A DNA stretch of 64,000 bases. Origin: Lomentospora prolificans (lineage: Eukaryota; Ascomycota; Sordariomycetes; Microascales; Microascaceae). Shown here piece after piece: positions 36,301 through 49,714 of the stretch. Position 1 is the first letter of the stretch. Each line of letters begins with the position of its first letter. Under the pieces are notes generated by a model. The model did no database searches. It was not told the DNA's origin and saw nothing but the letters and a program-made list of their open reading frames with translations. The stretch lies in NCBI GenBank assembly GCA_029532625.1, contig JARFXM010000009.1, positions 4,887,501 through 4,951,500 on the forward strand. Reading direction: 5' to 3'. A program made the translations under genes and the position numbers.

Positions 36301-39300
36301 CGACTCCTACGAACCGTGATGATTCTTGAATGGTCATATGGGTCGAGGACGAGTCCAGTTTTCCAAGGAAACCAGCGCCTCCGGGTTAGGCCAAGTCATG
36401 CGGGGGGGGGGGGTGAGAAAAACGACCCGTAAAGAGGGTGGTCTTGGCGAGGGAGATGGCGGATCATGGGAGGATGGCTTCTGCGAGTGAGGGTACGCGG
36501 GTCTTTCTGTAGGAAATTTTATATTGTATCACGCTGCAAATTGTACCCTTGGACAGACCAGAATCGAGCTGGAGGTCCGGTTTCGTCTGGATACTTGGCC
36601 CTGAGGTTGGTTCATGTACTTCTCTGCGTCGCCGAATGAGGTTTTTCAGTCACGGTTTCCCTCATCTTGCACAAACCCTCATGTCGTCGAGCTCGAGTAC
36701 CTTCATGTATTGTACTCTGTCACCTTTCCAGGGGCCAAAAAACTATATACATGCATCCGCATCGGCCAGTCACCGTTTCGCGAATGACACTTGACCGCTA
36801 GTCTTGCCACAGAAATTTCTAGCATAACCGCCGTCGTTAGAGGTCATCACCAGTCCGGCGTCCCCATAGTCCACATCCGCATCGCTGCGATGCCTTTTCC
36901 GAACTCCTACCCCTCCTTAACCCACGCTCGAATTTAGTAGCTGCGAAATTCCCGAGAGACACTGCGACAATTACGTACCATATCCGATATGTACCTTCCA
37001 CACCTTTCTCCACGCTTGGTCGAGCAATCACAAGGGTAAATAGTAGTAGTGTACAACAATTTTTGATACTTTATCGCCGCTATTATCGGATGAGCAAAAA
37101 GGTCCGCAGCGATAGCCCCTTGGCTTACCATTTTGGGCCTAGCGAGCGAGCTTGGAACTCTGATGCCTCTACGAAGGTAGAATCGATCTCTTCAGCGAAG
37201 TCTGCACCAGCCCAACCAAGCTACCTACACTCCCTTCAGCCGACAGCCAGGCTATCCGTCTGCGCACTTCCAGTTTTCTTAACGATTGATCTTCTCCTCG
37301 TTTGCCAATGCTTCGTAATGATGCACGAATCGGGAATGAGGATGACATCCAAAGCAAGCTCGCCGCACTGCTAATTTCCTCTTTCTGATGGATTTGCCAT
37401 CAGTGGCGGGCGTGTCACTCCTAAACGGCAAGACGACATCGGGCCAATCTCCCGCTCCTACCAGTCAGAGCCGTGGCCCTGGAGTGGACGCCGAGCACCA
37501 GGTCTGGTGGCGCTCAACTTTCCGAGTCTGCTTCACCAATCGTTTCCCTGAAGCACTAGCGAGGTTCATGCCAGACTACCCACCTCACATATACAGAGTA
37601 GACGACCGTTCTCCTACACCAACACGCTTAAAGGGCGATGTACGCGACATTCAAACTTCGGTTCAATAGTCGAGGGCGTCTACGGCGCAACGCGAACATT
37701 TTCAAGCTGCATGATGCTTCACTTCTCCCAGGGTGACATCTAACGTCACCACGGCACAGAAATGACCGTGGCAGCCCGCGTCTGGCCGCGCCTCTGCAGG
37801 CGACAGATTAAGGCACTGGCAAGATCGTCCCTAGGGTTGGCCGGATTGAGGATCTAGACCTTTGATTTCCTCACCATGATACCAGATCATTTTCCCTGCT
37901 TGAACAGTGATGACGGCAGACAGGACACACCCCTATGTAAAATTTCCCGAAAATTGCCTCCTCCTCCGTTGATCCCCTCATCAGGTAGACATATCGGCCG
38001 AGCTGGGCCGGCCGCGAAACGTGCACAGAGTGCAATGTAAGGGTTCGCCCGATTGAGGACCTTAACCCTGGCATCGTATCCTGTCCCGGACCAACACTTT
38101 CCTTGGCTTTTCTTGACACCTCAATCTCCATGTCCGCAGGTCTGCGGAGGATGGGAACGGCAGTTTTGCCTTTTACCCACGAGAACGTGGCGAGCTAATA
38201 CTGCTCTAGTGTTCGACGCTGGCCCGATAAAACGAAAAATGGGTTGTGCAGGCGTGGGATGCCTGTGGAGATGACAATTGGCTAATGCGGGAAAGCTTTG
38301 GGATGGTTCACCTCACCGGGCTTGCACACCGAGAAGGTCACATGGGATCGCAGACAAGGTCTTCCGCCGGCCGATAGCCAACCATGTCGAAAGGCGCTGC
38401 GTGGTCCGGATCGAGACCGGAGCCAATAGAGCTCTATGGGGTTTTCAACAGCTTCCGTGTATTATCAGAAAAAGGAATAGTCATGTTCCGAAACCATCAC
38501 CCGAATAGAGAAAAATCGTGTGTTAGATGACCGAAACCCCCACTCGTTTTGCTCTGGAATCGCTTCTCGAAGCGACACGACACCGGCTCGGAGCTCCTCG
38601 GCGTTTCGCAAAACCGCGATTTCTTGACTCGTTCCAATTTAAAACAGCTCGATTCTTTAGCCCCAGCCTCGGAATCTTGGTCTGGTAAAGATTCTTCTTG
38701 GAGAGCAGCGAGACATGCGGTGAAGACCACCTGGGCAAGAGACGAAGGATGCTCACGGGGTTGACTATGCCTTGGTTATCGTCGTCGTCTTCATGCAAAC
38801 TAGTCTCGTAGCCGCTTGATCTATAGTGGAGGCTGTCACTTGCGAGTATTGGGAGGCAGGATGTTCGTCCGTATTCATGGCTGGGTGTTCACAACCTCGA
38901 CTTAGCCAAACACCATGTTCCCCATGTCCAGCTTCGTCAGCTGGCAGTCTCACCAGTGGCTGGCTCAAGAGACCACAGTTGACCCAGATCTATCCTCGAA
39001 ATAGTATAGAGTCAAACTTTGGACTGTCGTAGACTCTGGGCTCGACTGGGCACCCTGAACAAAAAAGCGGCATGGTTTCATGGTGCCTAGTCTCTGACAA
39101 GCCACATGGATTTTTGACAAGCGCTCCATGGATTCTTCAGATGACTGGTATGACGCCATCGATGTCAAGGTGTGCTGGGGAAGGAAAAACCCGGATCACA
39201 CAACTGGTGGCTAGGAAGGTTGTATGGGGCAAACCGGCGCTGGGTTTGACACTATCCACTTCCCTAACAGGCCGAATTCCCCCTAATCCGGAACAGTCCC

Positions 39301-42300
39301 ATGGTATCAATTCTCTAATAATTAAAGGTCCAGTTGGATAGGCCACGGGTCTCCATTCTTCTTGTGCAACCCATCATGGATTGATATCCATCATTACTAT
39401 TCGTATTATACGAGAGAATTCTCGGATTGATTAAAGCCAAAAAGGCATTCTTATTACTTCACCCTCAGTAATACATCCGAGACCCTGAGGAGAATCTTTG
39501 GGTAGCCTGACCGGAAGATTAGACGAGAGTAAAACTAATACTCTGAAGACGAAGTATTCAAAATAGAGAGATGAGTGGCAGGACGAGGACACCCTGCCAC
39601 CAATCTCATCAAAGCCCCGAGTAGAGCTCGACAATCGGGTTCCGTTTGAAACTTGGGGTTCAGCCAAGACTAGCACCCTCTCATCCAAGATATCTGATAC
39701 AGTGTTCACATACTTAGGTGCACTGTATTTCCAGTACGACCTGTTTCCGTTACGGCGTTCAGCGTCCACCGTCTGGCCCCTAACCAACTCCCATTATCAC
39801 ACCAAACGACCTTATCTCTAGGGTGCATCTAGCGACGGTAGTTTGGGACGCTGGCCAAACGAAAGACTGAGGCCGGGATCCCATCCAACAAACGCCGGAG
39901 AGGGGAGGCGACTGCCAAGCCATGAGAAGTTCAAACGCTGTACGTCTGGCTACTGGCGCACCATACATCCACGGCCCCAGAATTAAAGGAATAAAAAAAC
40001 AAGGGAGACACGGGTCTTTGAAAAACTCCGAGTACAAGGAAAGGGGGGGGATATCCTCTTGAAGGGCTTGGCTGAGCTTGGCTCGTAAGTGCTCCGCTGG
40101 CCGAATTACTTTCCAATATTCTGATGCGGTTACAATAGTTCAGGGCCAGAAACGTTAGATAGACCTGCATCGCGATACTACATTGCTCAGGGGCTGCTCT
40201 AATGTTCACGACGATTCTATATAAATCCATTTATCGACAAACCATCCGTATTGGCTTGTGTCACGGGGAGCCATCTGCAGCCACATACAACTCCAGCAAG
40301 GCAGTCCACGCATTAGCTTGTACCAATGGGTAGTCGTCGAGTGAGGCGGTCGTAAGATTGTATCTCACAATGTGCAACAGTGAGATCCGGCCATTTCATA
40401 GGCTAAGCGTGTCTGCAGCGTCTTCTTCCGTTCACACAACTGCTTGGCTTTTTACAAGTCACCCTCCTCTCTCCAATCTACGTTCCAAGATGTGCAACAC
40501 AGTTGCCTGGTGGCCACCCTCCTTCTTGGGGTGCGCCACCCCGAACTAGGGGCGGAAACGGAGTGCGCATCGCACCCAATACATTGCCTCCTGTACGGGA
40601 TGGATCGCATACTGGTTGTCTTCACCGCCAGGTTGAATAACAGTTTGCACTTTCTCAGTGTGCGTCTCCTTCAGGAGGGGCCTAGTTTCGGTCGATATCA
40701 GCCGCAACGGCGACAGCAGCTCCTGGAAGCATTCAACTTCAAAATTGCCATTGGAGAGCACGCATTAAATCCGAACTTCTCGAAATGGAAAAGCGGACAC
40801 AATAATACCGAGGAATAGAGATACATTTATCCCAAAACACTCGCTGCGTCCTGATAACGAGCGCACTTTCCCATAACCCACCGCAGAGAGGGGGCCAAGG
40901 AAAAGAGAGAGAAAAAAAAATCGAGGCTTCGCGTCGCTGGTACGTCTCGTTTGCGGTATTACAACACAACTTTTGCATTCAAACCCCACTCCCATTTGTT
41001 GGAGTTCTGGAGAATACACAGGCGGCTCTTCCGTGCTACCTAGGTTCATTTTGGTGGTCATGTGGCTCGAGCGAGGCTGGTCGACGACGGAACGCCTGCC
41101 TCTTAAAGGTCAGAAGGGTCCCCAAAATCTACCAATCCCCTATCGTTCCGTTTGTATCAAATTCCAATGATCGTCAAGGTACACATATAAGCGCCAGGAT
41201 GTGTGGGTGATGGCCTGGCGGTCAGAATCCCGATGAAATCTTCGACTCGACCGAGACCACGATCATCGGAGCCCTTGTCCGTCCCCGCAGAGCCGGCCAT
41301 CATAAGGTCAAGGGCAAAAAGGCACAGCCGAGGAAAACGCTCTTCAGCACCGTCGCTATGCGGGCGCCGTTGAGGAGCGTGCCATTCTGCCATCGTCGGG
41401 GTTTCTATACATTGCAAGAGGCAAGATGGCTTGACTAACCCCTCTTTCAGAGAGCCCCGGATTCTGTCCCATCCGGGAGTTTCCCGTCTCGCAGGCTGCT
41501 TTCCATCAGATATCTTGGTTGCCCACAGGCCAAGGCCGTCTGACTTGAGGGTGTAAAAAGTCGGAGGCCGTTGTCGGCAATAAGCTCCTGTGCCTTTTTT
41601 TTGGCCTCCTCGCAGAGAACGACAGAGCAATCATCACTAGACCATGACGGTTCTGCAAAGTCAAACAGACGAACGTGTTGCCGATTTGATTTACCACTAA
41701 GAATGTTTAAAGTTGGCACACCATTAGAGCCAGTGGAGAAGTGCGAAGATGGAGGGAACGTGGGGTTGGGATGTAACCGTGCGCTGCCGAGCGTTGTGGT
41801 ATCAATCTATGTGTCGCTCGTTTCAACTTGCATTCCGAGCCAATTTTTTATTTCTTCTCCCTCCTTCTACGAGTATTACAGCGGAATTCTTTTTTTTTTT
41901 TTTTTTTTTCTCCCTCCGGTGTAGGTTCGATGGGAAATTCTAGAGACGGCCCGTCATAGGGTAAATATCAAAAGGGTGTTCTCCACAATATGTTTATTAG
42001 GACCCTGACTGGCCTCTTTTATCCCAGCCGTCCCTTGTGAAGGGCACCCCCTGTGACATGCAGGCGCTACGGGCGGTTATTTTAGAATTCCACAGTTTGG
42101 AACGAGTAGACCCACGAACCTCACCTTCGACGAGACTGAGATGGTACAACTCACGAGAGAAGCCAATAGACCAACTCTTTTTTCCCTCCAAGGAATTGAG
42201 GGAACACCAACCATCAAACTACCCTACTCCGTATCCGTCCACTCACGATCGGGCCATATAAAAGTTTTGCGGTGACTAGTGGGCGCGTCCACGTGGTGCT

Positions 42301-44424
42301 CTCTCCTCGGAAAGGGAAAAAAAATGTCGCCATGCCATTTTTGCCCCTCTTCTCCCTCCGTTTATCTCCTTGAAGGAAAAGTGAAGGCGCTCAACTGGCC
42401 CCTAGGCAACGGTCGCCATGAGTATCTCGATGTGACGTCATTGGATACATACGAGAGGGCATAACGGCCTGTTGATACAATAGCCGGAAGGTGCGTAATT
42501 CACCGCTTGTCTACCTCAATAGTTGGCGACTATTCGTAGGGTAGCTGTACTAGGAAGCAGGAGGAGTCGGGGATAGCCTCGACGTCGCGGCATCCTCCAT
42601 CCAACTGGCAAGTGAGGGACAGTCGGAGGCGGATTACTGCAAAAAAAGAGAGGTCGGCGACGGTGAGACTCCATGAACGGTATTTGACAATCTGTCGACT
42701 ATCGCTGTCCACCGCGCGCAGTGTTCTAACCAGTAACAGTGACGAGCACTGTATGGTTGGGGTACCCTGGCAGGACCCGATACCTCTCGGCTAATCAGCT
42801 CATTGCTTCTGGTCTAGCGCCGAAGTGAGGGGCACTTGGACGTTCCTGCGACCCTTTGTCAAATTCTCAGGGTCCCTCCGACCCACAAATCACCCTCAAT
42901 GGAAGATCGCTATCGTCGCTCGCAGGTGCAAATCTCGTGGTCAATTGGACCTCAGGGTTGGCTCGTTTCGTTCTTGGAGTTCCCCACTCTACATCGACCT
43001 GTCGTCCTCTCTCTGTATCGTGCTATCCAATGCCATATCAGAGAAGCAGCCACGAGAGGGCTTCATCTGATAGCTTATGGCTTGTCCGGGTTTATTTAAC
43101 GTTTGAGGCTATCTTGGGGGTTTTGTAGGAAAAGGGTGATGACCGATTTAGTAAAGCCCTTAATATGCTTCGGCTACGTTATGTTGCACACTCTTTCGCA
43201 ATCCTCCTTCCTCGTTTGAACTCGCAGCCTGCAACTACGAAGTACACTACCCCATGGTTAAATGCCTGCCAAGCCAAGGGATGGGGGAAGGGGGAACATG
43301 GACGAAACGCGAAACGGATTCCGGGCATATCCTCATCGGTGGTGCCAACATCCAGCAGTGAACCCCCACTCTGCCGACTGCTTCATTCCTCCGATACTGG
43401 ATCGAGCTTCATACGATGCGCCGTACGACCCGGCGTCGGGTTGCGAAGTATTTTCGCCGCTGTTGAGGTCATCTACGGATATCAAGCTCCATGATTTTGC
43501 AGGTCCCTGCCTCTTAGTCGACCTGTTAGCAACCCAGAACCCTGCTCGCGATACCTTTCCACCTCTTCTATTTCCGGTTTTTACTCTTTCTATTTAAGCT
43601 AGCGCTTCCTTGGATCTACATGTCGAACCATGTATCAAGGTATCCACCTCCGTTTTCGCTCCATGGTACGGATATGGCGGGGAATGGAGGAGGGGAAGGG
43701 GGAACAGACTGATTCGGACGCACCTTAAGAGTACTCCCGTGCTGTACGCGAGGACGTGAGTGCTGTAGCGGCGATTCCACGAGTTCTTTTCCTCAGCACT
43801 TTGAATGCGTGAGGTTACAGCACGGATTAGCACTCGTACACCCATCCGAGACGTCCCTCAATCTCCAATCAGCCGTCGAGATGGAAGATGTGCAGCGACA
43901 TGGGCTGCTTTGAGAACTTCATGCGAGTTTCTCCTCTTTTTTTCCTCTATTCTGCTTTGCCTTGACAGGGCGAGATAAGGTGAAGCGGGGAAGGTGGGTG
44001 CTTTTAGACATCGCGATGGGCCTGGTGATCTTTTATGGTACGACTCCCTACGGGGTTTCTCCTTCGTCACACCGCCAGTAGTTATTCCATGGCTCTGACC
44101 TACCACTACCAATCTCACCCAGGATGAAGGCTAGGGGCTCTGAAAAGGAATTTTAGGATTTTACGAAAAGGGGAAAAAATTGTGTGCGCGTGTGTGTGCA
44201 TCGGGGTTCACTCGATATGAAATCTCCTACAACTTTAGGTATGCATGGAAGATATAGGTAGCTAATGTGTGTGCGCACAGTCGTGTAACGATCAAACCTC
44301 TTGCCTGCATCTCTAATTGCTGAATCTGCGTGCTGCGCGGCGCTGTTCCGATGTCGATATTGGCTACTGCACAAGGGTTGGCCAGTGCGGTCAGAGCGCC
44401 GTCGTCGGGCGCGCAGGGCGCTGG

Positions 44425-44427
<3 letters not shown>

Positions 44428-44462
<35 letters not shown>
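44428..44462. repeat. Poly-T tract (T35)
   Basis: Uninterrupted run of about 35 T between GCGCTGGCAA and CGTGAATG. It is the longest homopolymer noticed in the window. Its exact length may be uncertain. Confidence 0.9.
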
Positions 44463-47400
44463 CGTGAATGTTCCCTTTGCGACTGATGTTGTTGATGTTT
44501 CTTCCACCGTCCATGCGGAGTCGTATCCGTGGCGTGCTGCACCTCCGAGCAGGGGTGCCTGTCGCATCCGTCCAGATTACTCGACGCACATTCGCTCACT
44601 GGTTACTGGTCCAACGTCCCCTACACCAGCCCACTGTCATGCTTGGCCAGCCAGCAGTAATTAGCCCTGGCAGTCCTGGCCTGGCCATAGCCTGCCGGTT
44701 CCTCCCAGTGGTCAATGCTAGTAGGCCTGGCGGTATTAATATAAACCGCATTTTGTCGAGAGATGGGGGAGAAATAAGACGGCCGGCCTCAATCGAGGCG
44801 GCCCCGCCCCAAGCCTCACAGGCGGCCCCGCGTCGCAAACAGGGACCCTCCCCACACAATACACAAATGATCAAAAGGTGGACCGGGTCAGGTGTCGTGC
44901 AGAAATCAAGGAGCTATTATGGATCGGTATGTCGTATTGACTAAACCTCCGACTTCACGCCAACTCAACTCCGTTTCCGTCCCATGTCGGACCCTTTCTC
45001 ATTGTCCTGTTCCTCGACTGACAGACGCGGTATCGGACACGCGCAAGCTAGTGCTCCCTCGCATGCTGCTTTACGCAGCTACCGACTGGAGCTAAAAAGA
45101 GGGGCACGACACCACAGGAACAACACCACAGCAAGGCAAACCATTCTAACATGGCCTCACCTCTTCGGATCGTCAGTCTGCTGACGAAAGATAGTCGGTG
45201 TGTAGCCCTGGGCACAAGGGTCGTCTTTCACGTCATCAGAAGATGATGAAAATAGTAACATGGCGTCACCATCCGTCCGGGCCTGCCGGAAACTGCCATC
45301 CAGTATGATTGTGGATGTCGGAGGCTCTGCTCAACATGTCCATATCGAAGGGCTTACGATGGTCCAAGATACGCATGCATCAGCACCAATCGGCCGGTTT
45401 AGGAGGGTGAGAAAACAGTAACGAAAAGGGGGTCAGAGGGGGTCCAGATGTCGTTCGGACCCTCGATGTTGTGGCAAGAGCCTCGTGCAAATGATCATCC
45501 TTCGTGAGACTTAAGCGGGCTCCTGTCCTGCTTAGGGGCGTGTGGGTGGAAACCACCCACCCAGCTAAGAAAATGTGCGTGCGTGTGTGACCACGCCATG
45601 TCGAGTGGGAGGGTGTGAAGGATATGGCTCCAAGACTTCGATCCGCTTCCGAATACTATCTTCTCCGAAAATCTTGGAAACCTTGTACGAAATCAAGCTC
45701 ATATCGGTTTTAGAAAACATGGCTTTTTCGAATGCTCCAATGTAAATGATCGGATTTTGGCAAAAGATGAATCAGGTCATATGCACCTCGCCTCGCTTTT
45801 GAGCGCCACCAGATGCACCTCAAACAAGACGTGCCAGATTGCCTGAACTCGGCAGCGCTTCACTCTGTGTATGGCTAGAAACAAATGATGGCGTCGGTCC
45901 CATTAGGTGTTTTCTTTCACAGATTTCAGGTACGCTCCTGAAATTTGCGTTTCTACTACAAAAAGTGTCATTGATATCTGAGTTGCACTTTCCACCGGGT
46001 TGTGTTCGTCCTGGAGGCTCGGTGACAGACGGGATCAAGTGCGACTCCGTATGTATGAGATACCAGATAGTAGCCCGGATAAATGAGCGATAAACATAAT
46101 GCCATAAGAGTATATCTTCTTGACGGGATTGCTCCCTGTAAATCCTGAACCCGGTAAGTTGTACCGTCGAACCGTCTTGTTTATGCACAGTCCAAGAATG
46201 CCCTGCGAGACCGCATTTCGAGGTTGGTTGCTGTTTGTAGCCAGCCTACTTGGATCAACCTTTCGTTACGGTTGCTCGCAAATTGATGACTTGACCTCCA
46301 TCCTAGACGGCAATGTCCTTTTTTTGGAGCCGGACGAACGTTCGCAATCCGGGCCTTAGCGTAGCCCGCCTTCGTCCCCAACTACGTGTCTCGCCATTCT
46401 TCGTGCAACATAGCCCTCGCCGGTTAAGTAGCACATACCGGTGTAGGAAGTAGCCATGCGAACCAAAGGCGGGCGGTTCAACATTTGAGATTACTCAAGT
46501 TCTCTTGACAAATGATGTCGCACAACGTCTGCGTTTGGAAAGTTGACAAGGCTGCAAAGTCAGCGTCTGTTTCCGAGGCTATCGGCCTGGTTGGCTACGG
46601 CTTGGGCAGCACGGCATAGTTCACCTAGCGAAACGGGACACTGGAATCGCATGTCTTCGAGAGAGTGCTGCGCGGGGCATTAGTCGGCATCTTGTATAAA
46701 GGTGGACGGGCTCGGCACCGGAATATCCCCCTCGATACCTAAACCAGTCTTTGCGAAGAGCCTTGCGTCATCGTAGGCCCGTTTACGCCCACGACAAGAA
46801 TGATCCTATAGTGGAGCGAGAAGCACACACGAGCGTCAAGGTCTAGGATGTGTTGCCCTTGAAACATGGGGTTCTTGGAGGATTGCTCTCAAGTATCTCC
46901 GCGTGCTCAGGGCAATATCTCGAGCTTCTCAGAGAGATTCCTCCTGATGCACTAACAATAACTGTCTTCCAGTATTCGAGAGAAGAGAAATCAAGAGGGG
47001 TTGTTGGTTGTTAGTCCGACATGTGAGACTTTGCGGAATTCGCCATCATCGACTCTCAAAATCTGGTTCCTATCAAAGGTAAGGAGATGGTTACGGCCGC
47101 TTGCACTATCATTGAGGTCGGTTCCAATTGGTGTTCACGCTTCCTGAATGCCTAGAGAAACGAATCATTGAGGGCGACTGAACGTTGGCTCCCAGCGCCA
47201 ACGTTGCCTTTGACTGGCTCAGTAGCGTAGTAGAGGGCAACGTGAGTTGATGAGTCGAGAACGGATCGCGAACCTCAAACACACCTTTCTATGCTAGTTG
47301 CCGGACCCTCAATGAAGAGAGACGAGTCACAAGGAGGAACACCTCGCCTTATGAGGTTACAAATCTCTCATAACAGGAGATGGAACTCTAAGAATTTCCC

Positions 47401-49608
47401 TAATCACCTAGCATCGTGCATGCGAATTGGGGCGTTGAAGAGAACCCATCCGACGAGAAGGGAGGAGAGTGGACTCTAAGGTCGATTTATCCATCAACAA
47501 CTACAGACACAGCCGGAGACAACCTAACGCCTGTCTCTTGGTGTGTTTGAAAAGAGTTTGTAAATGTAGGAGTGGGTTAGTTACGGTTTTGGGTAATTCC
47601 CTAGGACACATGGACGAACTGGTCTAGATCAGGAGGGGGCAATTTTCCCTGCAGCTTGTGCCGATTACTCGCCTTTGACTGGGGGAAGAAAGGATATCGT
47701 CGAAACCTGCTATCGCATTGCGAGCTTGGAGCGCAGTGCTACTGCATGACCATGACCGATGTAAGTCATTGCTAACCCCAACATTTCCCCGCAATGGCCC
47801 TGCTTAGTTCTTGGAAAGGATGGTCCGCCCTATCCAGGCAAAGGCAGAGATATTGGAGTGTATTTCCAGAGAGGGATTTCGAGTGATAGAGAACATTGCC
47901 TAGGGCTCATCTTTCGCTTCCAAGCAAGGGAATGTGAATTCCAGTTCTAAGGTACGACGGTCGCCTGTATAGAGAGCACTTGTGGGCCGGTTAGTTAGCT
48001 GATGCGACCAATATCTAAGCCCGGGTCATCTGAAGCTGAGATACACACCGATAATGATTTCAGGATTCGGAGCCGTTGGGCGAGAGAGGGAGTTGCGACA
48101 TGGGAGGCAACCTCGCGGAGAACCAGGCTCCGTGGCTTGGCCTGGTGCTCCAGCTAGTGGCAGAGCAATCCGGCAAATGGCAGATGTGTGACTCCATGGC
48201 CTTGAGAGTGTCACAAACCCTCTAACATATTTACAGAAAAGCCTGTCTTACACCAGAGAAATGCATGAAATATGAAGATTGCTGGTGGATCTCCGATGCA
48301 AGACTGCGATACCACCCCTGGTGCCAAATTTTCCCTCCCAGAACGAGCATCGTCGCCGTCCTCTAGAGAGATCATGTCATCCACTTGGATGAGAACGGCA
48401 CTGACCCGACGAGGCCATGCCACGAGAGGGAAATCCTCCAGCGGGGGCACACTCGTGTTAAGCATGCCGAGAAATCAAGGGCAGCTTTCATCCGATCTGC
48501 CTCTTGGAGCCCTGGGTTTCAAGATGCACCCTTGTCCTAGGTAACTCCAAAGGAACCAACGTTCCGGGATCGTACCTCACGAAGGGAGTTGACCAGCCCA
48601 AGCTTGTTCTGTGTAGACCTGACCCTAGCTTATCTTGTGGAAGCTAGCGCTGATGTTATTGGCGCGTTTCGAGCCGCGACTATGGACTCCACAGAGCGGG
48701 TATTCCCCTTAGCCCTTAATCAAAGCTGAAGGCGACTTAAGAAACAGCGCGCTGGGATCAACCAACCTTATTGTCTGCCTTTTTTCCGTTGTTCTGGTCC
48801 CCCCTCATCCGGTACCGAGAACTGCAAGGTAAGGCTCGAGTTTCCTGATGAAGTCTTGGAAAGGGGGCATTTGGGTCCGTTTGGGGCAGAGGGAAAGCGT
48901 CCTTGATGTGGGCTGGCCATACTGCCGATTAGACCCGACCCTCAGTTTAGTTCCCGGCCCCAAGACCCTCGATTCGTCGTCTCTGGAACCAGAACAACGC
49001 TCGTGTTTACACATTGTGGCCTAGTGTACGCCCAGACACCCGTGGCCAGATTCGGAGGGTGGACTGGCTAATGCTAGAGTTCCATGAACACCGTGGCGCC
49101 GACTCTGGCGGCTCTTTGCAGCTACGGTGAGCTATGGGGATTTATTCCTTCAATGAGTTTTGACAACTGGAAACAGGCCCGGGTGCAAGGACGCATATGT
49201 GATCGTGGGTTGCTGCTCTTGGAGGGTTGTGATCAGCTTCTGCTTGACATGGCAGACCGGTTCCAGCCGCTTGCAGCTTGTCCTCTAGCCGCACCACAAT
49301 TGCGCCTAGAATTCCTCTGGGGTGCAGGAGTACCAGCGCACCTCTGCAAGTACGGACTTCCATCAGATTGGGATGAATGTAACCTAATAGCATGCATATC
49401 GAAGGAGAAAGACATCATTGATGGGACAATATGGGGCGGGCCAGAGGGATTAGCAGGGGGGCAAGCTTGCTCTTTGAGGCATGGATCACGGTGGGGCCGA
49501 TTCTCTCGGCCGACTTTCCCGATTCGTTTCTACAACGGGCCGTGGTGTCAAATCCTCATGCTCTTGGTTCATTCGGATTATCATAAGCATCATATGCCAG
49601 ACCCTAAA

Positions 49609-49616
49609 TATATAAG
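49609..49616 (+). promoter_or_regulatory. Candidate TATA box of the pectin lyase gene
   Basis: TATATAAG lies 99 bp upstream of the pectin lyase ATG, within the extended TAAATATATAAG at 49605-49616. That is a suitable place for a fungal core promoter. Two sites that fit the carbon-repressor consensus SYGGRG lie further up, at 49317 (CTGGGG) and 49491 (GTGGGG). Such 6-mers are common by chance, so CreA control is only suggested. Confidence 0.5.
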
Positions 49617-49714
49617 CCGAGGGCTTCCCTTCCCTCAGGGAATTATGCTTGTCCTCCTGTTATTGCAGCCACCCTGAGTAGAATACCTCGTTCTTGTCTA
49701 TAGTCGACTCGAAA

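Larger units (their letters stand above)
33325..49714. other. Gene-poor region of about 16 kb
   Basis: I went through the open frames here on both strands and recognise no protein family, tRNA, transposase, reverse transcriptase or terminal repeat. It has poly-T tracts near 41890-41910 and at 44428-44462. The longest open frames (34124-34651 minus, 49084-49677 plus, 41157-41630 minus, 44468-44944 plus) lack motifs and splice structure. Base composition is not obviously AT-rich by eye, so strong RIP is not evident. It may contain unrecognised short genes, non-coding RNA genes or very decayed elements. The last 200 bases hold the pectin lyase promoter. Confidence 0.4.

Noticed and set aside
44468..44944. 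158-codon plus-strand frame after the poly-T tract
   Set aside because: No family motif and no poly-A or retroelement features beyond the homopolymer itself.
49084..49677. 197-codon open frame just upstream of pectin lyase
   Set aside because: No recognised motif and no splice context, and it covers the likely lyase promoter including the TATA element.
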